Shown here one piece after another: positions 1 to 12,020 of a stretch of DNA of 64,000 nt. The notes below the pieces were generated by a model. That model was not told the DNA's origin, did not search any database, and was given only the letters and a program-made list of their open reading frames with translations. Position numbers and translations under genes: made by a program. This stretch comes from Adineta steineri. Lineage: Eukaryota > Rotifera > Eurotatoria > Adinetida > Adinetidae. The DNA is taken from the NCBI GenBank assembly GCA_905250115.1, contig CAJNOI010000004.1, positions 893,729-957,728 of the forward strand, given 5' to 3'. Position 1 is the stretch's first letter. Each line of letters starts with the position of its first letter.

Positions 1-233
1 TTTACGTAAAGAATTTTCAAAAAAACTTCTGTCATATATCTTATTAACTTGTCATGAAAAGATTTGATTTTGATAGAAAATGAATTCATTGTATTACGAC
101 GTAACTTATCTTCTTTCCATTTCATAGATTAGTAAAATTAACTACCATTCTTTTTAAGAGAATATATTGGATTTTATATTTATCTTGATGAATATGGAAA
201 TCTATTTTTTTTTTATTAAATAGTATATATTAG

Positions 234-2841
234 CTCGGCCAATAAATTGGTGTATTCAAACATGTTCACTTACATTTCGTTGTCAACATGAAACAGAAAG
301 TAGTCGTAAAATTGAACGAACATTATTACAATTACAAGTAAATCAAAATTATAAAATATAAATATATATTCAACTAATTTCTTATTTGTTAATTAGGAAT
401 TAATTGATCAACAAGATAATAAAGATCCTTCAAGTTCATTTCGTTTAGAATATTTTCATTCAACACCAGTATATCCAACATGGAAATTAAAAGTAAAATA
501 AAATTTATTTTTTTGTGCTAAGTAATTTCTTTATTAGAGTGACATTGCTAATATTTATGTTAAACTTGGTCTCGTCAATAATGCACTTGATTTATATTTA
601 CATTTAAAAAAATGGTCTGATGTTATATCATGCTATCAAATATTAAAAAAACTTTCTTTAGTAAGTTGAAATTAGTTGGAATAATAGCGAGTGATTTAAG
701 ATTTGGTTTTATTTTTAGGCTGAACATGTAATTCGTGAACAATTAAAAATTAAAGAAACACCAGATTTATTATGTTCATTAGGTGAAGTAACTGATGAAT
801 TCGAATATTTTGAACGTGCATGGATATTAAGTAAAGAACGTAATGGACGTGCACAACGTTTAATGGGAAAATATTATTTTAATCGAGGAAATGTAAAGCA
901 TAGATTTAAATTTGTTTATTTTACTTCATTGTTTTTTTCTAGTATGAAAAAGCTTGTGAACATTTAGTGAAAGCAGTTGAAATTAATTCTTTACAGGTAT
1001 TGAAAATAAAATCATATACTTATTATATATTAACTCAATGTTTTAATTAGCATGACACATGGTTTTGGCTTGGTAGCGCAGCATTTCGTACAGAAAAATG
1101 GGAATTAGGTGCACGAGCTTATAGTCGTTGTACTAATATTGAATCTGATGTAAGTTGATAATTCGAGAGAAAATCTTTACAAAAATTCTTATTATTTAAT
1201 GATAAACTCATCTTTTGATGTTATGAGAATTGATATAAAAAAAGAAATTATCATAGAATTCGTTTAAGATATATATATGCTAAGGATGATTAATTCGCTA
1301 GTCAAGTCTTATTGGATCTTAGACGAAATCACTAATCATTCGATCGAATTTAGTATGAGTTTATCTGTTTGTGTAGCAACGATAATTTATTGATATTTGG
1401 TGGATAAACAGCAAATGATTCTCTAACGAAGAATATTTGAATATCAAGAGCACCATGCATGTTTAAATTCTCGATTAAGTATTGCTAATTGTATTGAATA
1501 AATTCATCCCGATTCCTAAATATATTTTCAAACGAAATCGTTTACTGATATTCTCTTACTTAAATTTGCTTGTTATTTGATTATGAAAATACTTCATCGA
1601 TATTATTTATTCAGTTGACGATGAATTTTTTTGATACATATATTATTAATGTTTACATTTTTTTAATATAGAATTTTGAAGCATGGAATAATTTAGCTGC
1701 ATGTCATACAAAGTTAAAACAAAAGTAAAAAAAAGAATATTTTTATATGATAATTAGAAATGAATTGATTGACATTTTTCTAGAGATAGGGCACATAAAG
1801 TTTTTATTGAAGCTATTAAATGTAATTATGATAATTGGAAAGTATGGGAAAACTTTCTTTGGGTATGTTTTATTTAATTATAAAAAAACTATTTTGATAA
1901 AAATTAATTTATTATTACTACTAAGACTAGTGCTGATTGTGGAGAAATTGATGATGTTATTCAAGCTTATCATCGTTTGTTAGATTTGAAAACTAAATAT
2001 ATTGATAAAGAAGTATAATTTCTGTTTATAGTATCATCTTATAAAAATATCTTTTAAGGTATTACAACGTTTAGTACATTTATTATCTGAAAATGATCAA
2101 AATGAAATTTGGAATAAAATCTATCAAAAATCTCTTGAATTATTTGGAAGATTAACATCACAAGTAAAATTTTTCTAACACAAAATAATTTCATATAATT
2201 GAACATTTTAGGTAACTAATGATGCGGATATATGGGAATTATACAGTGATTTATGTCAATTGAAAAAAGAAGATACTTCACTTGATTGGCATATGAAAGT
2301 ATGTCTAGAAATTCTATAGAAAAAAAGAAAAGATTTATTTAATCAAAACTAAAACTGACATATTTATAATACTATTATATTTACTCACATAAATAAAAAT
2401 ATAAATGAGGACAAAAATAATTTGATTAAATCAAAGAACTTTGTTTTTCTTTTCTATTTCTAAAGACTTTACAACATTTACAACGAGCTCAACGTTGTGC
2501 TGTTAATCAGTCATCTAGTTGGGAAAATGAAATCAATACAATTAATGATGTTCTTATATTATCAAATAAACTTGCAATTAGTATGTTAGATTTGTCTTAA
2601 AGAAATTCATTTTTGTATATTAATATACTTAGATACAATTAATAAACTTACGGAACATCGTGAGAATGAAAGTTTCAAACAACTATGTCATTCAATCCGT
2701 CTTGCATTAAATTCTGTTATGACTCGGTTAAAACAAAAATATGACACATCATTATTGACAACGAATGAAATCATGGCAGAGAATGTTCAACAATTAGAAA
2801 AATCGCTTTTACAATTAACTGATATGTTACTTAAAAGTTGA
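234..2841 (+). CDS. TTC27: Tetratricopeptide repeat protein 27, 3' part (5' end outside or not resolved)
   Basis: TTC27 is a conserved eukaryotic TPR protein (yeast relative Emw1) of poorly defined molecular role. Thirteen exons are visible: 234-337, 397-492, 538-660, 719-892, 943-996, 1051-1149, 1672-1724, 1784-1862, 1926-2012, 2059-2163, 2212-2298, 2466-2580 and 2633-2841 (TGA), about 461 codons, all in phase. Family landmarks include ARPINW near the first exon, GEVTDEFEYFERAWILSK, then TPR stretches such as DTWFWLGSAAFRTEKWELGA and NFEAWNNLAACHTKLKQK, and a WKVWENFLWTSADCGEIDDV block followed by YHRLLDLKTKY. The order matches the C-terminal half of animal TTC27. Introns are about 50-60 bp except those at 1150-1671 (522 bp) and 2299-2465. 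Sequence before 234 could not be assigned to an exon. Confidence 0.92.
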
Positions 2842-3951
2842 TAGAATTGTTAACCCGTTGTTATGAGTTATATTTTTTTTTTGTTTGTTGCATTTTATTA
2901 CAATAAACATGATGGTTAATCAACGAAGAAAAGAACAAAACATAATAAACGATTCAGTCCGGACATAGAATATGAAGAGTTCGTAATGATAGAAAATTAT
3001 GTTGAACGACGAACAAGTTCCTTTTCTTCTATAAATATGTCGGAGAACAACTATATATTTTTTTGCTTTATTATGGATTCCATGTACTTATAGATTTGTC
3101 AATGTTAGTAAAGACGAGATTCTATCTTGTTCTTTCTCGGTTTTTTTTCTAATTTTCTTTGACATGAGAAATAAGAGGAAGAAGAAGGAGGAAAAGAAAC
3201 TAGAATCTACAATTTGATCCCAAAGAAACGAAATAAATCAACAAAAGATTGAAAGAAAGAAAGAGAGAAAAAGAAAACTGACAAGATAAATAATATTCTG
3301 TTTAAAAGAGACATAGAATACTATGTAAAAACATGTCACCATAAGTGATTTTTTTGTCTTTAAAAAAAATAACTAATCATATATGACATAGAAATCCATT
3401 GCTTAATTCTTCGAACAATCTAGGTAAGTATAAAATCAATTATGAGTAGTAAGAAAAAAAGTGAGAAAAAAAGGAAGAGAAGTTTTCTTATTTTAAGTTT
3501 GTTTCCATTGATGATGACTACAATGATGACATCTGCTTGAGCTGTTTTTTCTACATTTATATATGCAAATAAATACTTTTTCTTCTTGTCAAAACATCAT
3601 AGAATAAAAAAAAAGTTTTATTTCCTTATATTATTAATAGCATATTGGAATGTACTCTTAAAAGATTGCAGACAATCATTGAAAAAAATTCATTAGAGAA
3701 AATAATAGAAATAGTTCAGTAAGTTTTATTTTATGATAGAAATTGATAAGCAATGTTCATTAACTGTCATAAATAAATATGCGTTATTATACAAGAGGAA
3801 AAGAAAAAAGGCGGAAATAACGTCATTTTGATCATAAACATGCACTGAAGTACTAAAAAATCCAAAGGAATACTTGAACAGATTCTTTTGTTTGCTATTT
3901 AAACAAATTTATTTTTCGCTTTTTGCTTTATTTTGTTTTCATTAATAGATA
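2842..3951. other. Intergenic stretch between TTC27 and the orphan at 3952
   Basis: It is AT-rich with purine runs, for example around 3170-3280. I see no ORF with coding character and no RNA gene. The last 20 bp form a 3' splice-site-like sequence listed separately. Confidence 0.6.
3930..3948 (+). promoter_or_regulatory. Candidate trans-splice acceptor before orphan gene
   Basis: A T-rich tract ends in TTAATAG three bases before the ATG at 3952. No matching donor with an upstream coding exon is seen. This fits a spliced-leader acceptor or a 5' UTR intron. Confidence 0.4.
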
Positions 3952-4527
3952 ATGACAACCAATATGCGTTCATCTCAACCAATGCCATCATTTGTTATCG
4001 ATACTTGTCCATCAGATGATACTCAAAAACCATTAGAAACTTGTAAACAATCAACAACGAATCAATTACGTTCATGGAGTTTACCCAACTGTAATGAAAC
4101 TTATAAAGATTTACATGGTGCTATACACTATTCATTTTCTAATCAATTAAACAATATTTTAAAACGATCTCGTTCATATCCAAATAATTACTTATTTATA
4201 TATTCTAAACTACAGGAAAATTTTCCTCGTATACAATCACCATCAACATTTATGTCTGTTCGTATGAATTATCTTGATCCAAATGGTGGTACACAAACAC
4301 CAGGCGGTGCATCATCACGTTATTCATTATATGGAAGTTTTTTTGATTTATCTGAAAGTGGTTATTATCCTGCTTCAGATCAACAATTAATTAAATCAGA
4401 TAATAAATTATTAACTATCGATGGCCGTCCATTATTAATTGTTGATCATTCTACTCATTTAGCAACAAATACATATCAAGATAAATGTATGGATTGGCTT
4501 CATCATATTCAAACAAATTCAAGTTAA
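3952..4527 (+). CDS. Orphan protein, 191 aa, intronless
   Basis: I do not recognise this protein. The ORF is open from an ATG three bases after an AG-ending T-rich tract to TAA, and has the codon use of its neighbours. It is Ser/Asn/Thr-rich at the N-terminus. A hydrophilic middle is followed by a Gly/Thr stretch (NGGTQTPGGASSRYSLYGS, about residues 111-129) and a C-terminal part with a short hydrophobic strand (LLTIDGRPLLIVDHS). No signal peptide or membrane segment is evident. There are a few cysteines (C19, C31, C47 and one near the end). It converges on DRC8, with only about 60 bp between the two stop codons. The lack of introns is unusual in this window, where most genes have several. 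Confidence 0.7.
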   Translation: MTTNMRSSQPMPSFVIDTCPSDDTQKPLETCKQSTTNQLRSWSLPNCNETYKDLHGAIHYSFSNQLNNILKRSRSYPNNYLFIYSKLQENFPRIQSPSTFMSVRMNYLDPNGGTQTPGGASSRYSLYGSFFDLSESGYYPASDQQLIKSDNKLLTIDGRPLLIVDHSTHLATNTYQDKCMDWLHHIQTNSS

Positions 4528-4589
4528 ATTAACAGAAAAAAAGAAAAAAACGAAAATTTATGATTAAAAGTTTTTTTGTTTATTTAATT

Positions 4590-5322
4590 TTAATCATTAT
4601 CTTCAACTACAAGATTTTGTATAAAATCTTTATAAGTACATATACGATCTGATTCATCATCAAGTGCAATAGTCATAAAATCTTGAAATTCTTCGTCATT
4701 AAATGGTTCACCTAGAAACAAATTTTATTTAGAAAAAATGAAATAAATCTTTTTTTATTTTTAAATACCTTCTTTACATAAATAATTTCGAAATTCTTCT
4801 TCAGTGATAAAACCATTATTTTCAGCATCAAGAACTTGAAATGCTCGTAAAATTTTACTTTCTGGTTCACCTTGATAACGACGATCTTTTAATATAACAT
4901 TCATAACATTTAAAAATCTTTCTAAATGTATTGATTCAGGATTTGAATCATCAGACATCTGAAATAAAATATATTTTAATATACTATGCAATTAAACTTT
5001 TTTTTATAAAACATTACTTCACTTAAAATATCTTGAAGTTCACCTTCAGTTGGTACAAGACCAAGAGATCGTACAACAGTACCTAATTCTGTTGATGGAA
5101 TTGTATTATTTGATTCTTGATCAAATACATTAAATGCTTCTGTTAAACGTTTAATACGTGCTTGATTAGCTCGTTCTTAATAATAAAATTTAATTAGAAA
5201 TTTTGTTTTTTTTTAAATCAATTTTTAAATAACATACCTTCACTTTCTCGAATTGGATCTCGTAAAGTTACTCGATTTACTGGATCAGGTACAACACCTG
5301 CTTCATCGGTTGTTGCCGCCAT
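4590..5322 (-). CDS. DRC8: Dynein regulatory complex subunit 8 (EF-hand protein EFCAB2)
   Basis: DRC8 is a calmodulin-like subunit of the axonemal nexin-dynein regulatory complex, so it implies motile cilia. Four exons in transcription order are 5322-5238, 5175-5018, 4958-4769 and 4711-4590, giving 184 aa; phases agree and the start is the first ATG. Recognisable blocks are AFNVFDQESNNTIPSTELGT, VRSLGLVPTEGELQDIL, FLNVMNVIL, the second EF-hand around LDAENNGFITEEEF and a C-terminal EF-hand-like block ending VVEDND, all in the order of animal EFCAB2. The loop AENNGFITEEE keeps acidic or polar ligands at positions 1, 3, 5 and 12. An N-terminal extension of about 30 residues (MAATTDEAGVVPDPVNRVTL) precedes the family core. 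RAB11 lies upstream on the same strand about 1.4 kb away. Confidence 0.9.
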
Positions 5323-6686
5323 TGATAATGTGTGTTCGAGTCTGTTTCCTTAGAGTGTTGAGTAACTATTTATATATACTTCAAATGTATGTTATTATAA
5401 CAGTTATCCAAAACTTTTGATTATAAAATATATAATTAAATTATTTATTCGTCCAAAATAATAAGATATAAGAGAATAAAATACTTCTTTATTATTATTA
5501 TTTATTGGCAGCGACATCTGAATAAAAGATATATATATGATTTTAGCATATTTTTTATTACCATGACAAATTGTCTCATGAGAAAACTATTCAGAACATT
5601 GACATTTCACTATTGTGATTTGGAAGTCAATGATCTTCACTCATCAAATCATTCATATGAAAGATGATCTACAAAAGGAGAAGATAAGTAATGCATAAAG
5701 ATTTTCTATACAGTGCAACTAAATCTAAGAATGTAAAAAGATAATCTATTTAATGTTACGACATTCTTTTTGATTAAATCGCCTAAATGCACAGCTTATT
5801 TTTGCTTATGCCAATAGCATTGATTCTATCTATAAATACATGTTTCTATAATTGTAATCAATGAATTTTTGCTAATCTTTTTTTTACATCATATTTTAAA
5901 TTGATGAAACAAATCAGATCATATGATCCTATTTTGTATTTACCGATATGTTAATACATTTACTTGGCTATATCCCATTACAAGCTCATGAGTGATTACA
6001 TGAAATTTAAAGATATTTATAAGCAAAGTAAAACAAAAAAAAAGCAAATTTTTCTTTTAGTATCAAAACAATTATAAGTGCAAATGTAATCGGAAGCAAC
6101 TATATCGAATGAAAATGTTAAATTTTGATTATCTTTGACCTTCAGATTGATATAATAGGTTTATATTGATTTGATTATGAATAAAATAATACTGTGGAAT
6201 TATTTCAAAATCATATTGTATTTTAATTTTGATTACAAATACTTTCATTATTTTTTTGTCTTTTAGTTTTAGTTTTTTTTTAATATATGTAATCAGAAGA
6301 GATAAAGAAAAATGAATGTGATAAAATTTGAAAAAAAGAAAAGTACTAGGGAAATAAAAATCAGTCACGTCGAACAAGATTCACAGTCATATATATAAAG
6401 ACCAAGAAAATAAATGACATTACGCATACGACAAGAATTCTATTAGAACATCGCATGGACCCTATTGTTGTTAATTTTGTTTTGTTGGTTTAGAGAAAAA
6501 AAAAGAAATAAATAAAATAAATGAATGTTGATGTTGTTCGTATATAAAAAAAATGCGTAAACATATGACAATCAAAGCTGAATAACAAAAACAGATTTCG
6601 ATTACATAGATAAAGAAAAAGAGTGCTGATAACGTTTGAAATGAACGAAGAAAGATTTATTAATTAAGGTTGTTTTTAATAGCAAT
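5323..6686. other. Intergenic stretch between DRC8 and RAB11 (RAB11 3' UTR side)
   Basis: It is AT-rich. The part next to 6686 should hold the RAB11 3' UTR. I see no further coding exons or structured RNA. Confidence 0.6.
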
Positions 6687-7843
<1,157 letters not shown>

Positions 7844-8719
7844 TATATGTTCTTAGTATATGTATATTAATAAACAATTTTACTATCTTGAATATAAAAT
7901 AATAAAGATTTTTTTTAATCACATATGTATCTGTTTATAGGCTATGTTATGTTTTAGTCGTGACGCGTCGGTTAAATAAAATATGATTGGTTGATTATTT
8001 TTCTATCTTATACTATGAGTCATTAGCTTCAGGTGTAATACAAAGTATAACCATTAAGGTTTATGAGAAACCAGATGACGCTAGATGATAGAAATTATAT
8101 TTAATAAGGTGTTCGTCATTTACAATTCAAGCGGCTTTTACTTTCTTTGATTTTTCTACATGGTTCAATGTAATTTGATAAGTTGAATTCAATAGTTGCT
8201 TATCATTCAGTTCTTATGCAATTATTAACAGATTTTTCTATATACTTTGATAGCCCAAGTCATGCTCTATAATTCTGAAGTATTTTATATATCTTCAAAT
8301 GAAGTCATATTACACATACGGAAAAAACAATCAGACTATGTGCGTGTTCGATATATTCTTTCCTTCCTGGATATGACTTATAGATCGCTTCTATGTCAAA
8401 ATACGAGCTGTACTTCATATTCAATCAATACTTATTCATGATGAATTAAAGTTAAAGAACTCAAAGAACAAAGCAATATAAGCCATGACATCGTTCATCG
8501 AATTATTTTGGTTCATCTGCAGCTGAAAAAATCACTGCTCATTATATTCTCAAACATCTAACAAATTCTGAAAAAAAAGCTGAGTAAGTATATATATATG
8601 CTAAGAAAACTTATTGAAATTTATAGAAGGTGTTTGGAGATTTTGTGACATGGTGACGGGAGATGTTCCGTCCACATTCGTTTGACATAGTTGTTTTGCT
8701 TCAAGAATCAACGACCTTC
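7844..8719. other. Intergenic stretch 5' of RAB11
   Basis: It holds the RAB11 promoter side and, from about 8460 on, low-quality coding-like sequence that may be the degraded front half of the mariner element. I could not anchor that part to a family motif. Confidence 0.4.
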
Positions 8720-9018
8720 TTTGTGATAATGAAAAACCATATATTCATGCAGCTGTAGCCAATTATCTTGAATGTGAAGATGTGACAATAAGGCCGCATC
8801 TACTCAGTTCTTCAGATCTGGTTCCCCGTGATTTTTGGCTGCTTGATTTAATGAAACAAAGTCTCGAGAATTAATATGAAGCTGTGCTCAAATTTATGAA
8901 GTCATTGAAAAAGGAAGACTATAGAAAAAAAAACTCTTGATAAATGGATTCAACGAATAGAATTATACATAATGAGGGTAATTATTTTGAACATTTCCAA
9001 ATAGTAAAGAAACAATGA
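8720..9018 (+). pseudogene. Relic mariner-type (DD34D) transposase, C-terminal part
   Basis: Translation around 8722-8872 reads CDNEKPYIHAAVANYLE, then SSSDLVPRDFWLLDLMKQSL. This matches the end of the mariner catalytic domain: the second Asp in an (H/M)DNA.PH context (codon 8725) and the third Asp in the SPDLAPCDFWLF context (codon 8830), with exactly 34 residues between them. The frame is broken by an in-frame TAA at 8873. The family's C-terminal helix reappears in another frame (LDKWIQRIELYI) and then again in a third (EGNYFEHF, ending about 9018). So there is one nonsense change and at least two frameshifts, and the copy is dead. I could not find terminal inverted repeats or a clear N-terminal half. 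Confidence 0.75.
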
Positions 9019-9936
9019 ATATTTTTTTCGCTATCATTCTAAATAAAAAAGTATTTCAAGCTTTGTAAACCAAGTACGTAAGCTTATTCTATATGCTTGT
9101 CACATCATCAACTTAAATTAAAATAAAAAATTTGATGATATGATTATTTCAGATCACAGCATTTGTCTTTAGTCTCTTCGTATTTTATATTACATTTCGA
9201 AATAAATTGAATTCTTCTAATAAAATATATTTTCATCCCTAATTCTATTAGATGACTTTTATTCTTAAGGGATATATCACAAACACCATAATTTCAACAG
9301 TATAAGTATATACAACAATTTTGAGCTAAAATCAAACTGTCTTTTCAATAACACCATAAGAAAATTTATTTGATGCTTTTTTGTGTTGATCAAACGTTTC
9401 ATATATATACGGAAAGAAAAACTCAAATTGAATTTGTCCCTTAGTGATGCAATTCATTATAACAGGAATAGAATGTTTTTTTCTTTTACAAAAAAATCAA
9501 CTAATCACCTGAAAACAAGCAACACTTAAATATTTTCTCTTTAATATTTTAAAATATTATTTCTTCTTTTTATTTTGTTTCAATCTAATATGAATAAATA
9601 AAGAACAAAGAATGAATAATCGTTAATAATGCTCTTTCATAGAAAATATACTACGGTTTATAACAATAGTCGATCGATCCATCATGACATTCAATGGATG
9701 AACTTGACTAATGATTTTTTTTACTCTTCTTTTATTGTAACACTCGAAAAATTTGTTAATCAAGCAAAATATCTCCCTAATTTTATTATACAAAGATTCA
9801 ATAATTCTCTTCTTTTTATTATTATTCTTTATTTTGATGTCTTAACGACTAACATTGATATTTGCTTTGTATTCTCTTGAGAATATATTACCGTCGAAGG
9901 ATACATGATATAACAATAAAAAAACATACTGATAAC
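9019..9936. other. Intergenic stretch 5' of the SLC3-like gene
   Basis: It is AT-rich. An ORF at 9629-9880 has no recognisable content and overlaps the likely 5' UTR. No promoter motif is convincing. Confidence 0.5.
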
Positions 9937-11481
9937 ATGGTACAAGCAAGTCATGTAGATGAGTCTACTGATGAATTTAAAACTAAAGAAAATTCACCAC
10001 CTTCATGGCTAAAACGAGCACGAATAATTGCTGCTTTAATTTATATTTTTCTTCAAACTGCTTATTTTATATTCATAATCGTTTGTATTGCAGTTTATCC
10101 ACGTTGTCAACAAGCTGCTGAAACACCATGGTGGTTAAATAGTGTATTTCTACGTTTTTCAACTCCTACTATGAAATTCAATGATTTAAATGAAAAACTT
10201 ACTGATTATAAAAATAATTTTAGTATGCAAACTATTTGGCTTAGTTCTGTTTTACCATTATCAAATGAATTAAATCCATTGACTTGGACAGATATTGATG
10301 CTACTCTTGGTAATAATAGTACTTTAATAAATCTTATTGATAGAGCACATGAAAATAATATTCGAATAATTGTTGATTATCCATTAAATCATTTATCTAT
10401 TCAATCCTCGTATTTTATTTCTAATGATGATGATTATTTTGTATGGAATGAACAAGGTAATACAAGTAATTGGATGACAATAGATAATAATCAAGAATCA
10501 GCATGGACTTTTAATAATCGAAAAAATTCATTTTATTTACATCAGTTTTATGATAATCATGATTCGATTGATATTAATTATAGAAATAATCGAGTTTTAA
10601 ATGATACGATAAATTCATTTTCATATTGGAATAGAAATTTTCAATTTGATGGATTTAATTTACAAGGTATTAGTTATACATATGAAGATTATGAATATAG
10701 AAATGAAACAGATAATATTAAACGAACAAGACATCTTGATGAAGATTATCTTTTACTTGCACGTATAAGAACTGAAATTGATAAAGAAAAAATTCTACTT
10801 CTCGATTCAATTGATTCGTTAGCTACTACGAATGATGAATTTTTAACACGTTATTATGGTGATAAAAATGGATATTTAGGTGGTGTACAATTAGCTTCAT
10901 TAAATAATTTTATATTAATTGATGAATTTCAAACGAATATAACAATGTTATTTAATAATTATTATAATTCAATATTTATTAAACAAGATCAACCATTTAT
11001 ATGGTCTTCTTTATCGATAAATTCAAAATTAAATGAAGCTTTTTTTGCTGCATGTCTATTTCATAAAGGTGCTATTTCTATTGATATTAATAAACAAGGA
11101 GAACAATTTACAAATGATCAACTTGATCGTCTTCGTCAAATAACAAAATTTGCACAAACATTAGATGTTTTTCGTGTTGGTAATATTCAACAAAATATTC
11201 TTTCTAATTCACAATTCTTAACTATAGAACGTACAAGACGTGGTGCAAGACATCATATGATTATTATTAATTTTAGTAATACTGAACAAGAAGATACAAT
11301 TGAATTAAAAGATGGTGTAACAAATGCCGTTGAAGTTCTTGTAACAAATATATTAGATTCTGGTACAAAATATGAAACAAATGCATTAATTGATATGACA
11401 AAATCTATACGTTTAAAACCTTATGAATATCTTATTATTCGTTGGTCACCATCTATTGATGGACTTGGAATTATATTTTAA
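9937..11481 (+). CDS. SLC3A2: SLC3A2/4F2hc-like amino-acid transporter heavy chain
   Basis: Heavy chains of this family are type II membrane glycoproteins that bring SLC7 light-chain transporters to the plasma membrane; they carry an inactive GH13 amylase fold. This ORF is a single exon of 514 aa, using the ATG at 9937 (longer upstream readings lack an ATG). The cytosolic tail is followed by one transmembrane segment at about residues 30-54. PRCQQ then places Cys57 at the juxtamembrane position that in 4F2hc forms the disulfide to the light chain, followed by WW as in the mammalian protein. GH13 region I is recognisable (DYPLNH), but the catalytic Asp of GFR.D is Gln (GFNLQG) and the acid/base Glu is replaced (LLLDSID), so glycosidase activity is unlikely. 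Several N-glycosylation sequons are present. The C-terminus LKPYEYLIIRW matches the family's final strand. Having no intron is odd in this window. Confidence 0.85.
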   Translation: MVQASHVDESTDEFKTKENSPPSWLKRARIIAALIYIFLQTAYFIFIIVCIAVYPRCQQAAETPWWLNSVFLRFSTPTMKFNDLNEKLTDYKNNFSMQTIWLSSVLPLSNELNPLTWTDIDATLGNNSTLINLIDRAHENNIRIIVDYPLNHLSIQSSYFISNDDDYFVWNEQGNTSNWMTIDNNQESAWTFNNRKNSFYLHQFYDNHDSIDINYRNNRVLNDTINSFSYWNRNFQFDGFNLQGISYTYEDYEYRNETDNIKRTRHLDEDYLLLARIRTEIDKEKILLLDSIDSLATTNDEFLTRYYGDKNGYLGGVQLASLNNFILIDEFQTNITMLFNNYYNSIFIKQDQPFIWSSLSINSKLNEAFFAACLFHKGAISIDINKQGEQFTNDQLDRLRQITKFAQTLDVFRVGNIQQNILSNSQFLTIERTRRGARHHMIIINFSNTEQEDTIELKDGVTNAVEVLVTNILDSGTKYETNALIDMTKSIRLKPYEYLIIRWSPSIDGLGIIF

Positions 11482-12020
11482 ACAAACATTTTCTTTATAT
11501 TCAATTTCAAGAAAACACTTCTTTTTTTTCCCTAGTATTACTTAATGTTCTTTTTTTTTTAAAGTTTGTTTTCCGGTAATAAAAATAAAAGAACGTCATT
11601 TCTATTTAAGAATTCTTGTAGTGTTACCATTTTTGAAAAACACATAGATTTGCTAATTATTTTTTTGCTTTTTACTTAAAACAAAAAGAAAATCATTTAT
11701 TTGCTAAAAAAAAAAGAAAAAAAAGAATATCACTTCACCTTTTTTGAGACGCACTGCTACATTATTTTTTTTCCAGTTTTTATATACTTCAGTGCTTTTT
11801 CAGTCGTTTTAGCATACTTTTATTTTACATCCTATTGAAACAGACAAAGTCTACAAAAAAAAAAGAAAAATTGACGTAGGTAGAAAATTAAATTTTATTT
11901 TTTTGCCTCTCTCTCTCGGTGTTTTCTAGTTTTTAATCGACTAAAGTATACAAAATTTTATTTTTATATAGTCATTTCTCAACTGGTGAGAGTAAGTGAA
12001 GGTTTACTTTGGTAATAATC
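11482..12020. other. Intergenic stretch between the SLC3-like gene and PKD2
   Basis: It has poly-T and poly-A runs and a short CT repeat near 11909. A T-rich tract ending TATATAG near 11970, about 50 bp before the PKD2 ATG, is a possible acceptor. I see nothing else. Confidence 0.5.

Noticed and set aside
8247..8441. 64-codon ORF upstream of the mariner relic
   Set aside because: No transposase motif, no ATG-context or splice support, and ordinary AT-rich chance length.
9629..9880. 83-codon ORF before the SLC3-like gene
   Set aside because: No recognisable content. The SLC3-like protein has its own ATG at 9937 followed by a normal cytosolic tail and transmembrane segment.
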